64,000 nucleotides of DNA from Chamaelirium japonicum (Eukaryota > Streptophyta > Magnoliopsida > Liliales > Melanthiaceae). The notes under the pieces were generated by a model that ran no database searches, was not told where the DNA came from, and worked only from the letters and a program-made list of their open reading frames with translations. Of the stretch, positions 11,081 to 23,057 are shown one piece after another. The stretch is from the NCBI GenBank assembly GCA_947650365.1, contig OX393549.1, positions 11,972,073-12,036,072 on the forward strand, written 5' to 3'. The translations under genes were made by a program, and so were the position numbers. Every line of letters begins with the position of its first letter. Position 1 is the stretch's first letter.

Positions 11081-14000
11081 CTGCATTAACCAAAGAACAA
11101 TCAATCTATTGTATTAATACTGATTAAACAAACACTAGAAGTTGGTACCCAGGGAGTTCAAGTTTTAATGAAGTTAATGTATCATCATAACAGGTGAAGG
11201 ATTCTCACCATGTCGCAGTGCTTTTCATGCAGTGTGGTGCTGAATGGGAAGTTTGCACAAAGATGCCGTGAATGAGGGTAATCCCTGCATGCTAACTGCA
11301 AAAAAATAAGGATTTCAGAAGAAACAACCAGATACTAACCATAGAAACACTGCTGTTACAGCAAGCATGCTCAGTTGGTTTCAGTGGTTAGAGAGATGAC
11401 AGTCTAACCCAATACCAAGAACATTGAAGGAAAACTTAAAGCAGTTAAAATGAACTATATTCCTTCGAAGCACTAAAAAAACCATCATGTTCCCTTGAGC
11501 TAGGAAAAAGGCCAGTGTTATAAAGACATCAATTAAAATTCTCGTGCGACTTTAGTTTCAATATAATAGCATTATTGTCGGACTCCATTATACAAAAGCA
11601 CGATATTTCCTACATTTTACATTGCAATTGTTGAACTCGTTATTTTGTTTAAGTTGTCCTGTCCAATAGTTTCCTCCAAATTTTCGATGGTCATAATTAA
11701 AGTTTACAAAACTATAAATAAAGAAATAACATCAAAACACTGAGATATTTATGTAAAACCATATGTTTAACTATTGTTTTCATATTTGAAGAAATTAACT
11801 ATTTGTTTGCAAAGTTATGTAAATATAACAATCTTGTATTCGTAATTTCTACTAGGATACTAGGATCAATTTTCATCGTGCCCCCCCTTCTTCCATCAAT
11901 TCACAAGTTCTAAACTTGATTGCCTAATATAGCACATCAGGCTACTTTCCTTTGGTAATTATGTCTATTGGGGTAGCTAACAAGGCCCATAGTTCCATTA
12001 CAACAAATGTCACACGGCTCATGCCATAAAATTCAGCTGATGAAAGGGACAAACCAAATTCAGAGAGTGGAAGATTTGGCTGTGGTAAAAAAAAGGTTAA
12101 GTTTTTTGTTTAATTTGTTTATTTATGGCTAGAAGTAAAGATGCGAGGGGACACTTAGTACAACTAACTTATCGTCGTTATCGAGGAGGCGAGTGATGCA
12201 GGATAACACTTTGGGCCAAGTTGCATTAAAACATAACTATGTTTTTAAGGAAAACACAACTTTCTATTTTCAAAAATTCTCAGAATTAACAATGTCACTT
12301 GTGAAATCTTAGTTTTAATTATCTGAGTAGACTTATACTGGAGATGGTCTATCATTTGGAAAATATCTTCATAATGGAACGACTACAATTTACAATTAAC
12401 ATCACATTCTAAGACAAGCCAGAGGGCACCCGTGAACACACAATATCAAAAAATCCAGGCATTTCAACATTTCCCCCTAAAAGAGAACATCGTCCGGAAA
12501 TTTAAACAAAACTTTTTTAATTCAATGCATTTTTCATAAGAATCAAAACCTAAAGCTGTTCATCACAAAACTATTGAATTGATAAGTATGTCAGGCAACC
12601 ACCATTGGATTGGTGTGTTTTCCAGAGGCAGCAATAGAAGATTGCAAGCCCAAGAAGATGATAGCTGATGTCCCGGAAGAAGATCTCTCCCTACTTATGA
12701 ATGTTTTGGGCTCGGAGACGGTTCTTGCACTCACATTGGAGTGCGAGCTCAAACTGGAATCAGTCAGTAAGAAACCAGACGATCTAGTTGTTAAAGAATT
12801 TCGGTTGTCTATAAGGGAAGCGGAAAGGGAGACTATCTCGTATGAACTAGTTGTGGGGGTTTCTCTTTTGTCCTTTAGTAGAAGTTTTTTGGGTTTGCAA
12901 TGAAAGCCTTGTCTTGGAATGTGCGTACCGTAGTTGAGGTCGAGAATAGGAAAGATGTGAATATGTTTGTGAACTTGCACAGTGTGGATGTTGTTTGTCT
13001 ACAGGAAACGCATCTCTTAGCCAAGCATGGCGTTGTTTTACTCCTTGGGAGAGTAGAGAGTCAATTGTTGGGAGTCTAGAGATGCAATAGGATATGCAGG
13101 TGGCATCCTTATTGACTATAATTATCTAGTGTTCTCTTCTTTCTAAAATTGTTGGCACATACTCTCTATCTTTAGTACTTGAGAACAAAACGGCCAAGTT
13201 AATTTGGGTGGGTTTGGGTACTACCCTCGGTGTATGGTCCAAACTCGATTCCCTTAGGAGAGGCTTTTGGGAGGAACTTTGATCAATTACAAAAGTCAAT
13301 CCAAGACCTTAGCTTTTGAGAGGTGATTTTAATGCAACTATGTTTTCCTTTGAGCGGAGTGGGATCATGGGATGCAGGAAAACTAAGGAGGATTTAGTTC
13401 TTTTATCAGGGACTCAGTGGCGGCTCCAGGAATTTTAGTGGGGTCAAAAATTGCATTAAAAACTATTTTTCATGTGACAGCATGATTAGGATTCAGTAAA
13501 TCAACGGAGTGGGGTCAAACCAACATTCAAAACTAAATAAATTATAATAAAATTAAAATTTTAATATATTTTTTAATAGATTTGAGCCGATGAGTGGGGT
13601 CAATTGACCCCACTCACCCATATGTAGCGCCGCCCATGAGGGACCTTGATCTGTCTCTGAGCGGCAGAAAGTTCACTTGGAATAACAAAAGCGAGCAAGC
13701 TATTTTTGCTAAGCTGGACATGTTCTTAATTTCGGAGTAATGGGACACTAGACTACCAAACTCCTATCAATTTGAACTATTGTCTTTGTCACAGACATGG
13801 ATTGAAATTTTGACCGAAATACCGAAATTTCGGTCAAATATTACGTTTTGGTCGGGATCGAAACGAAAGGTATGTATTAAACCCTGTTTCAATCATTTCA
13901 GTCATATTTCTGTCAAATTTCAAACAATTTCGGTTTGAGCTTTTAGAACACGAACTGGTACTGTCAATTTCAGTTAATTTTGACCAATTTCAATCAATAT

Positions 14001-17000
14001 TTTGATCGATTTCGATTTCAAAACTAAAAATATAAATTCCAAATTTCAGCTAATTTCGGTTTCAGCTTGGACCGAAACCCGACATGAAACCAAAATTAAA
14101 AACCTTGGTCACAAATCATGTGTCATTATTACTTAACTCCAACCACCATCACATCAAGATAGCTAAGACCTTCAGATTCAAGAACATGTGGATGGAACAT
14201 CCTTCTCTTGACTCTTAAGCCAAGACTTGGTGGGAACAAGCTGGTCTCCTTGACAATTCTGCTAGGAACCTAGTCAACAAACTCAATTTTTCAAGGAGGA
14301 AGATGAGAGGATGGGAGAGATTCCAAATCAGGAACATTATTAAGCTGAAGTCTGGCTTTATATCGAAGAAGCAATTGTTGTCGAATGGGGAAAATTCTAG
14401 TTTGGCGAACCTCACCTTATAGCCAAAGAATATCCTCATCAAGGAGGAAATTATGTGGAAGCAGATATTACAGGACAGATGGATTGCCATGGGAGATCAG
14501 AATACCAAGTTCTTTAAGACAAAATGAGAACGATAGGCAGAGAAGAAAGTTATTCAGGATATCACAATACAAGCCACCAAACCCGAATCTAAGCCAGAGA
14601 TCCGAAAGGGCATAACGGACTACTTCAAGTCCTATTTTCAGAACAAGACTACGACCCACATCAGAACACATCGAGATCAGCTTCAGATCAAGAAACTGGC
14701 TAATCCAACTGCCATTCATAAAGAGTTTACGGAGGTGGAATTCAAGAAAGTTGTCTTCGATATGCATGATGAGGGTGCTTTATGCCCTGATGGCTTCTCC
14801 ATGCATTCCTTTCAAGGATAGTGGGAGACTATCTACATTGATGTATGCAGATTCTTGCACTAGTTCACAAGGAAAACCTCTTTCGCTACTCAACAACTCT
14901 TGGATCATTCTGATTCCGGAGACGTAAAGGATTACCGTCCAATTAGTCTCTCACACTGCATTTATAAGATGGTCACGAAGATCCTATTGAACAGACTTTC
15001 TTCAGTGATGGATGATCTAGTGGGTAAAAATCAAACAACTTCATTAAAGGTAAAAGTATAATTGACAGCACCGCCATTGCCCAAGAAGTCATTTTCCACA
15101 TAAGAGAAGCTAAGAAAGGGCGGATTCTACTTAAGTTGGATTTTGAGAAAGTATTTGACAAGCGTAACTGGGACTTTGCGCTTGCCACCATGAGAGCTAA
15201 AAGCTTTTCTAAGAAATGGATTAGGTGGGTTCAGGATTGCCTTAAATCTTCTTAACTTTTAACATCTATTAATGTGGAAGTTGGGGATCACTTTAAAATG
15301 AAGTATAGAGTTAAACAAGGATGTCCTTTATCCTCCTTGTTCATTCTAGTATTGGACGTCTTTGATAGCATTCTGCGGTTAGACATATGGAAAAGCCTCA
15401 TCCAGGGAGTTTACAGTGGTAACAAAAATATCTCCAATCTCCAGTTTGCATATGACACACTACTTTTTTGTGCAGCCAAAGAGGAGCAGATAACTATCCT
15501 CAAAATTATTCTTTATTCTATGGAACCTTCTACGAGACTCAAGATCAACTTCTCCAAGAACTCGTTATTTTATTTGGGATTGGATGGTAAGGAGGGCCAC
15601 AAGCTAGCACGTATGCTCAACTGTAAACTGGATAAACTGTCATTGAAGTACCTTGATCTCCCCATTAATGATAAAAGCATAAAGAAAGCTACTTGGCATA
15701 AAGTCATTGAGAAGGTGGGGTCCAGACTTCTGGGATGGAAGGGCAAGTAGGGGGTCGTCTCAACCTGGTAAATTATGTTCTATCAGTAATCCCAACTTAT
15801 TACATGGCTTTCTACTTCTTTCCAAGATGGGTTATAAAGAGAATTGATAGTATTCATAAATTCTTTCTTTGGAAATGTACCAACAAGAACTCAAGGGCTT
15901 ATTATCTGATGAGATTGGGGGGGGGGGGGGGGTTGTAAATCTAAAATCAAGGAGGCTTAGGTGTGATCAACCTCATAAATTTCAACAAAGCCCTATTGGA
16001 GAAATGGTGGTGGCGCTTGCAAAATGGCCAAGCAGACAGTGGGACCTATGTTATTCATGATCGTTATTTCAGAAGATTCTCTCCGATCCAAGTTCGGAGT
16101 AGAGTGCCTGGTCTATATCTCCCTTCTAGAAAGGCACTCTTAAGATAGCATATGCTTATAAATGTGGGAATAAGTTGGTACTTGGAGATGGAAAAATATC
16201 ATTTTCTGAAATAACATTTGGTTGAGCGAGAAGCCACTTTGTACGTTGTTTCCATAATTATTTGAATTGGCTTGAGATAGATCAGTCACTTTCTGATCGC
16301 AATGCACTACTATCAATGGGACTACAACTTGGGATCTTAAATTTCGGAGGATCATGCCAGTCTAAAAAGCACCGACACTGGTACGGGGACACAGGTACGA
16401 CACGACACAGGTTCGCCAACACAGCAAATCTTAAAAAGGACACGGGTACGATGGGGACACGGCAAAATAAATTTATATTTTTAAATTTATATTTTATTTA
16501 TGTTTGCAATTCATATATATTTCGATAACCGAAAAAACCTCATAGAAAACAACTAAAATAAAAATTTAATGCATACTACATCGCTATCGTTAGTTACATC
16601 CAGCCCGATCGGTGAATCGCAGACAGCTCTAAATGGTATGGAAAATAATGGTTATGTTTCAATTTTGACTTCAACCTATCTGAAACCTCAGAGGATAAGA
16701 TAAGTTAAAGCCAAACCTGAATCATAACCGTCCATCATAACCATCCTGACAAGTGAATCACACTCAGGCCCAAATGGCATGCAAAAGAACGGCTGCGATT
16801 CAGCTTTGGCTTCAACCTATCTGATTCTCTGAGGTTATAATCTCAGAGGATCAGATAGGTTGAAGCCAGAACTGAATCACCACAGCTTGTAACCCGACCC
16901 TATATCAAACAGTCCATCAACCCACAGTGTCCCGAGTGTCCGAGGAGTGTCCGACAGTGTCTGACTCCCGGAAGCACGTAGGACACGGCACATGCGTGTC

Positions 17001-18663
17001 CGGTGAGTGTCCGACGAGTGTCGGTGTCCGACACGGGTACGGGAGGCTTGGGGAAGTGTCCATGCTTCCTAGATGCCAGTACACTTGACAACCCAACTTA
17101 ATGATCTTCTGTCGATGCTGAATAATTTCTTTATGAAAGAGTACCCGAATCGCGTGTCTTGGAGATGGTCCACATCAATTATCTTCACTATGAGATCCTT
17201 CGATAGGTTTATCGATGTTGGAGGTACAATGTGCCCTATTGCAAGGGCTCTCCAAAAGACAGGCTCTCCTCTGAAAACCAGAATCTTCATGTGGTTGGTT
17301 ATTAATGATAAGATTCTAACTCATATGCATCTGGAGAAGAGGAATTACCCAGGTATCTTTGATTCCTCTTGCTCTATCTATGGAGGTAGTAAGGAGGATG
17401 GTTTTTACCGTTTCCTTAGATGCCCTCTAGCCAAGTTCCTTTACCTCACTATCAAAGAGAAATTGCATATTAGAGGGAGCCCCAATAACATCAAATCTTT
17501 GTGATTTACTTGGAGGAAGAAGAGTATTCCATCCCTTTGGAAGATTGCTTGGGATATCCTGATGATTGCTATCTGATAAAGTGATAAGGAATTTGGAAAG
17601 AGAGGAATAACCCCATCGTCAAGAGCAAGATCAGCGGTTCGGACTTCCAAAAACTAAGAAGGATAAGCTAAGGAGCATGCTTTGTAATTTTCCTGCTTTC
17701 TCTTCCCTTTGAGCTTTTGTACCTCCATTTTATTCTAATGAACTAATAGGGGTCTGTCCCCCCCCACAATTGAGGGCTTCTTAAAAAAAGAAAGATGACA
17801 TTACAATTCCAAATCCTGAGTTTTATGGAGGGCTCTTCTTCTATATGATTATCTTTGAATAGCAAGTTTAGACTACACTTATTAATAAACAATAAATAGA
17901 TCTTTAACCAAGAGAAATGAAGGGGGGAAAACACAATAGAATGCAGAATGTGAGTCATAGATCAATAAATCTCGAAGTAAAGCAACAAAAACATCTAATA
18001 AATTTTATAATCCTTAATAAGAAAAAACTGCCAAGAGACAGAAAACAGAAGCTAAAATGAATTGAAATTGATCGCCAAGAAAGGATAATCATTATTTCCA
18101 TATACAGTTCATGAACGCCGAAAAGTCAGAAGCCCTCCAAAACAAAGAATATCAGTAGCTTTTAACCATTTTACACTAAGTATGTGGCTACCTGAATGGC
18201 CAACTCAGTGGATCAACTAAAAATCAGTGTACAATCTACCACGCTTTTCATATAAACTAAAAAGTGTCTATTAAGAAAATGATGTGACCGAGAAATTAAA
18301 TGGGCAGAGAAGAAGGCATACCTGCCCCTTCTCTCCAACTATGAGCAACTCATCCAATCCATCCCCTCCACCAGTCTTATTATCGACAACCAAAACTGGA
18401 TTATCAGGGTCAGCATCCAGAACCAAGCAATCATCATCCAGGTCATCTCGCAAAGCACCCCTTTTCGGCTTTGAAGAAGCAAGACTGTGATTCCGCATTG
18501 CAGTGGGGGTCGAAAGCTCGTCCACGACCACAACATCATCGAATTCCGTCATTTCCCCATCCAACAACTCAGAAATCCAATTGTAAGAGGCGTCGTCCAA
18601 CTCGTCCAGACCAAAATCTTCCTCGTCGGAACTAATCTCGATCAAGCCGGGATCCGAACCCAT
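9995..18663 (-). CDS. RPM1-interacting protein 13-like gene (3 coding exons, 504 aa)
   Basis: The gene reads from 18663 down to 9995 with coding exons 18322-18663, 11209-11295 and 9995-11080. Introns are 7,026 bp (GTATGC...TTTTGCAG) and 128 bp (GTGAGA...AATGCAG), both phase 0, and the 1,515 coding bases close in frame. The protein starts with an acidic segment (IEISSDEEDF near residue 8), has a second acidic patch (DDDCLVLDADPDNP) and then a Cys/His-rich core running across the exon 2/3 join (HEKHCDM then CHCYVCDSPAPCIYW). A long, polar, low-complexity C-terminus follows. From memory, this core is the signature of the plant family containing Arabidopsis RIN13, which binds the immune receptor RPM1; the family match is inferred, and a zinc-binding role for the core is only suggested by its spacing. 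The codon three triplets upstream of the chosen ATG is TTG, so the ATG at 18663 is the start. The terminal CAG GTTTAG could also act as a splice donor, so the last residue or two are uncertain. Confidence 0.8.
11209..11295 (-). CDS. RIN13-like exon 2 (residues 115-143)
   Basis: An 87-nt exon between a TTTTTTGCAG acceptor and a GTGAGA donor, encoding LACRDYPHSRHLC followed by a segment ending HEKHCDM. Too short to stand out as an ORF; it was found because it joins exons 1 and 3 in phase and supplies the first half of the Cys/His-rich core. Confidence 0.8.
13415..13638. mobile_element. Small hAT-like MITE (CAGTGGCGG type) in LINE
   Basis: Starts CAGTGGCGGCTCCAGG and ends, inverted, CATGGGCGGCGCT. 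Near-matching AGGGAC flanks suggest a worn 8-bp duplication. It splits the endonuclease part of the LINE. Confidence 0.6.
13795..14106. mobile_element. Insertion rich in TTTCGGT words in LINE
   Basis: The LINE frame is interrupted by sequence with repeated ATTTCGGT/ACCGAAAT words. Flanks TTGTCACA and TGGTCACA look like an 8-bp duplication with one change. Termini are poorly defined. Confidence 0.5.
16362..17072. mobile_element. hAT-like element, 711 bp, in LINE
   Basis: Exact 8-bp flanking duplication ATGCCAGT (16354-16361 and 17073-17080). Ends CTAAAAAGCACCGACACTGG and, inverted, CTAGGAAGCATGGACAC, related to the termini of the 7801-8869 element. GACACGG/GTGTCCG words fill both arms. No coding sequence. 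Confidence 0.82.
18322..18663 (-). CDS. RIN13-like exon 1 (residues 1-114)
   Basis: Begins MGSDPGLIEISSDEED and ends VGEKGQ at CAG followed by GTATGC. It is acidic, with Asp/Glu runs and a SSDEE motif near the N-terminus. It is 342 nt, phase 0 at its end. Confidence 0.8.
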
Positions 18664-19518
18664 GAGAACCAAAGGGTCACTAATTCGTCATAAGCACAGG
18701 AAAACCTAAAGCAATTTTGCCGGAAATGTTCGATCTCTCTCTGCAAGAGTGCTGCATCACCGGGCCAATGAACCTAAACCAATTTTCATGGGTTGTTAGA
18801 AGAAGGGGAGATCAATCATGGGTATTGACGGAAATCATCTGATGTGTGGAGATTTTGGGAGGAGGAGCTCTTGATTCCTCAAAAGGGTAAGAGCCCAGAT
18901 GGGTATTCAATTCAACCAAGGATCAGGTGTGATGAGAATGTTTAGTTCTGATGGGATCAACAGGTTGTTTCGAGGATTTGGGGAGATGGGTTTTGTTCAG
19001 TTTCCCCCCGATGGATCAGATTGGTTCAAGGATTTGGATTTTTTTTTGGAAAAACCTGGAGACAGAGATCATGATAGTGATGGGAAAGAATGATCAGACA
19101 TGCAAGAGAACTGACCTGGAGTGAAAAGGCATCCCCACCTCCCTATTTTTCGTGGAAGCCCCACTGATCGAATGGGAATTACTCCATTGAAGTTATGGGC
19201 TCTTGCCTTTTTCTGGGCAACCCTCTTCAACTTCTCCCGTGTTAGAAGACTGGAGACGACGGTCCAGGAAAATCCTGTGGAAACTGAGCATGAGCCATCG
19301 GACGGTTGTGATAGTTCGCAATGAAAAAAGTTTTAATCACACTCTAAGGCCCGTTTGGTTCGCAGAAAAGAGGCCAATTCCCCGGTTTTCGGTGTTTCGT
19401 CTGTAAAATGAAGGGGGGAAATGATACCCAAAAGGAATTCTATTCAAGATTTAGGGGCTTTCGAGGGGGAATCCAATTAGGGAGAATTGGCCTATTTTTT
19501 TCCAAAATCCTACGTGAC
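18664..19518. other. 5' flank of the RIN13-like gene
   Basis: Holds the presumed promoter and leader. AAGGCCCGTTTGGTT at about 19347 looks like one terminus of a common plant MITE whose other end I cannot find. A plus-strand open frame at 18899-19093 is unsupported. Confidence 0.4.
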
Positions 19519-20260
19519 CAGGGCTGGCAATTTCGGACCCGACACGGCAGTCCCGACACGACCCGACACAAAGTTAGCGGGTCTGGGTTAGGGCTAAACG
19601 GATTCGGGTTGTAAACGGGTTGACACGATAGACCCGTTTAATAAACGGGTCGGGTCCGGGTTTAGGGTGTGGACACGGTAGACCCGGGAAGACCCGTTTA
19701 GTATTCAACGGGTCACGTCGGGTCAGGTCGGTTCTACCCGTAATCTGATACTATAATATATAATAGGGTTATTTTGACTTTGCCCCCCAAATTTTGCCTT
19801 GAATTAGACTTTACCCCCCATTATTTCATTAATTAGACTTTACGCCCCAAAACTAACTATTCCGTCAGCTCACCATCTAAGAGAAAGGGTGAGCTAACGG
19901 AAAAGAAATAAAGTTTTGGAGGGTGAGCTGACGGAACAGTTAGTTTTGGGGGATAAAGTCTAATTAATGAAAAGATGGGGGGTAAAGTCTAATTCAAGGC
20001 AAAATTTGGGGGGCAAAGTCAAAATAACCCTATATAATACCAACGGGTCTTTCGGGTCAGGTCGGGTCGAGTCGGATTGGGTCGGATCGGGTCAACTGAA
20101 TAGACCCGGGTGGTAAACGGTCTTATCGGGTCTACCCGTTTATTAGCGGGTCAGGTACGGGTTTAGGATCTCGACACGATTAGTTAAACGGGTCGGGTCC
20201 AGGTCTAGGGGTTTTGGACCCGACACGACCCCGACACGACCCGACCCATTGCCACCCCTA
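19519..20260. mobile_element. hAT-like element carrying a nested MITE
   Basis: Exact 8-bp duplication TACGTGAC at 19511-19518 and 20261-20268. Ends CAGGGCTGGCAAT and, inverted, TAGGGGTGGCAAT. Arms are rich in GACCCG/CGGGTC. A 265-bp MULE-type MITE sits inside. Confidence 0.88.
19766..20030. mobile_element. MULE-type foldback MITE, 265 bp (copy 1)
   Basis: Nearly fully palindromic with ends GGGTTATTTTGACTTTGCCC. Exact 9-bp flanking duplication TATATAATA (19757-19765 and 20031-20039) fits Mutator-like transposition. A second copy lies at 41446-41712. Confidence 0.88.
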
Positions 20261-21098
20261 TACGTGACCGATTCTATTGGGGGCGGTGAGCGGTCTTATT
20301 GTTTGGTCCTACCCCTGCGGTCAAAAAAGATAGAGGGTCTCGTCTCTCTTCTGTTCTCTTTACCCGGCGACCACCCCTTGCCCTTATGATCATGTTGCTA
20401 TTGCCTGCTCTGCCACCTGCAACTTTGGCTCCGAGTTCTTTTTGTGTGGCTCTAGGGCTTTGGTTACCTGCTCCGACCACGATATATTGCTCCAATCACA
20501 ATTGCTGACTATGATTTGGGGCTTAGTATGGAGCTGTGATCACCGGCGATTTTGGGCTTAATCTAGGACTCTAGCCATTTGTGATTTCCAACCATGATCA
20601 AGGTCTCCGGCCACGTGTGACTATTTGTTGTGACTGCTGGAAGGATCTAGAGCTCTGGTCACCTGCTCCGATCACGATCCAAACAATGATAGTTTCTTGG
20701 TACCTTTTAAAGGATAACGCTGTCATTTAAATGATTGAAGGGAGGGATATCAACTTATCCATATGGAAAAATTCTTCGATATGAAGCACTCATCAACTAG
20801 GAGTGTGAAAAAAATATGTTTTGTTTATTTAAGATGCGTTGGTCGATTCTTAGGAGTCTCTCTTTTATCCTGTTAAGACACAATGCCGGATCATTATGGT
20901 ATGTTGCCTCCTTCACAACCTAATAAGAAGAGAAATGCATATAATCCTCTGGAGCATGCACTTAATCCACGTACTATCAATTGAAGGATGATCCAATTTT
21001 TTTCATCAATTTGTCTAACGTGTGGAGTACTTTGAGGAAAGAAAAGGCCATTAAAATGTTTTACTGTGTGGCTTGCAAGTCGACACGCTTAATCTTGT

Positions 21099-21175
<77 letters not shown>

Positions 21176-21927
21176 ATCTTCATGTTTTTTTTTTTAAAGA
21201 ACCCCTCCTTGAGGAGGGAGGGTTAGGCAGCCCTCGACTAGTAAATTAAAATAGCATAATCAAGTATAATGCGATTACAGAGATTCCGAGCATCATACTA
21301 CAAGACTTGGCCTAAGGGATCACTCATCCAAAAACTGACAGTTATAAAATTAAGAGACTTTATCAGGCTTAAATTGTCGATAAAGTATCTCTTGATTTTA
21401 TAATTATCGATTTACGTGATATTTCGTTTTGCAAAATGATATTTAGTCAGTTTACATGACAGTTTGGTTTTGAGAAGTGAGACATTTGGATCGATATCAC
21501 TTAATTATTGGTCAGTCATATATCCGGGTTTTTTCTCAGAATTTAATAGGCATAATGGTTTAGTTTTATAGAGCTCGATGGGTAGATTTAAAAAATATTA
21601 ATTTTTCAATATTTGGATGTCTAATTAAAATTATGCATTTTTTAAGATAACAAACACACATCCCCAAAAATATCTTACAGTTTATTATTTTATATTTGTA
21701 AAGCATCGGATAGCTATCTGGGTTTGATAGAGGGATAACATGGACCTTTGATGATTGTCACGTCAAGAGGCCTCCGTTGGGGCCTATAGAATGTGAGACA
21801 CGAATCATTTTTCGTTTCAAATATAAGATCTAATATAGTGTATTCAGTCAGCTTGATCTCAAGGTTTATGAGTGAACTAAGCAAATATCACATCATAACA
21901 ACAAAAAGAATTATGGTCTATATTAAA
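20261..21927. other. Intergenic, no gene recognised
   Basis: Some GATC/CCGG-containing repetitive sequence at 20370-20690 and a long GA tract. No open frame resembles a known family. Confidence 0.45.
21100..21173. repeat. (GA)n microsatellite
   Basis: About 36 uninterrupted GA units. Confidence 0.92.
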
Positions 21928-22520
21928 TAGGGTTGTAACTTAGGCCGGTCAACCCAAGCCCAACCCGTATTTGGACGGGCTTAGGTTGGGATTTTAGTTG
22001 TACGGATTGGGCTTGGATTGGAAAAATCCAAACCGACCTCAATTCAGGTTGGGCTTAGACAAAGGCTTCGGGCAACTCAACCCAACCCGAAACCCGACCA
22101 TTTAGTAAATACATATTTCATATAATATTGAATAGGTCCATTCGTTGGGTCCTTGGTTGAATACAAGTTGAGGTCGCATTGTAGTGGAACCTTGTTGCCT
22201 ATTTATCCCGCTTCCAATAGCAACCATTGGATGGGTATTTATCCGTCGAACGATGGACCATCACTCTTATAAGAATGTAAGGACCGATCTATGTGTTGTT
22301 CAATCACAAAGGAACTACTATATGTTGATTATTTCTCCTGTACCATGTTGAAACTGGCCAAACCACCCCGCACAAACAGGCCAACCCGACAAGTTGGGCT
22401 TGGGCAAGGAAAGTTCAACCCGACCTCGGATTGGGTTGGTCTTGGGCAGGGGATTAAAGCTCTCGGGTTGAGCCTGGATTGAAACCTCAGCCCGCCCGAC
22501 CCGCCTGAGTTGCAGCCCTA
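21928..22520. mobile_element. hAT-like element, 593 bp
   Basis: Exact 8-bp duplication ATATTAAA (21920-21927 and 22521-22528). Ends TAGGGTTGTAACTTAGGC and, inverted, TAGGGCTGCAACTCAGGC. Arms are rich in CAACCCG/CGGGTTG. No coding sequence. Confidence 0.88.
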
Positions 22521-22900
22521 ATATTAAAGGCACAAAGAGTTATGGCATCAAGTACCCTTCCTAAGGTACATGATTGGGTAGGAGAAAAAGATCCATCAAA
22601 ATGCCTTCACTGGAGTTTACTGGGATGTTCGGTCTCAGATTTTTCGATAACTAATAATTTGCCAATTAATTTCAGTAATTCAGAGCATATTGTTACTGTT
22701 GATACAACTGCGATTCATAAATTACCAGAAAATTATCCTTTTATTACTCTTTAAAGAGAAATTAAGTAGCTTCCATTAGAACAACTCGGACATAGCATGG
22801 TATAAGACATCATCCAGACAATATCAAGCGGCCGAGGGGCAATCGGATACAAAAAGAATGGGAGTACAATGAAATGGAAGACAGGAAGTAGACTGGAACC

Positions 22901-23057
22901 TCACAAGCCTGCTGAAACAAGTCCATGCAAGGTGATGATCCCAATCACAACATTCTGGTCGTGGACAACAGGCAAGAACTGGACTGCAGATGGCGGCGAC
23001 TCCATCTTCTGCATCGCTTCCACCGCCATTGCTTCCGGGCTGATCGTCCTCGGGTTT
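22901..23057 (-). CDS. SETH3: SETH3/KdsD exon 3 (second CBS domain, C-terminus)
   Basis: Acceptor CCACACTAG, then one base completing the split Arg codon, then [20 protein letters not shown], a segment with [10 protein letters not shown], and HGLVSAGL with TGA at 22901-22903. No plus-strand reading here makes sense; the minus frame matches the family end to end. Confidence 0.93.

Larger units (their letters stand above)
12600..17795 (+). mobile_element. Dead L1-type LINE in intron 1 of the RIN13-like gene
   Basis: Antisense to the host gene. From ATG at 12900 it reads KALSWNVRT and VVCLQETHLL, the start of the endonuclease. RT sequence follows at about 14930-15750 (VKQGCPLSSLF, LQFAYDTLLF, where the usual FADD catalytic pair reads FAYD). 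A zinc-binding tail follows near 17270-17460 (KTRIFMWLV). Stops and shifts are frequent. A short A-rich tail ends near 17795. At least three later elements interrupt it. Confidence 0.85.

Noticed and set aside
18899-19324. Plus-strand open frames 64-67 aa upstream of the RIN13-like gene
   Set aside because: No family recognised, no splice partners, and they lie in the gene's own 5' flank.
22542-22754. 70-aa open frame next to a hAT-like element
   Set aside because: Compositionally plain and unlike any family I know; too short to call without expression data.
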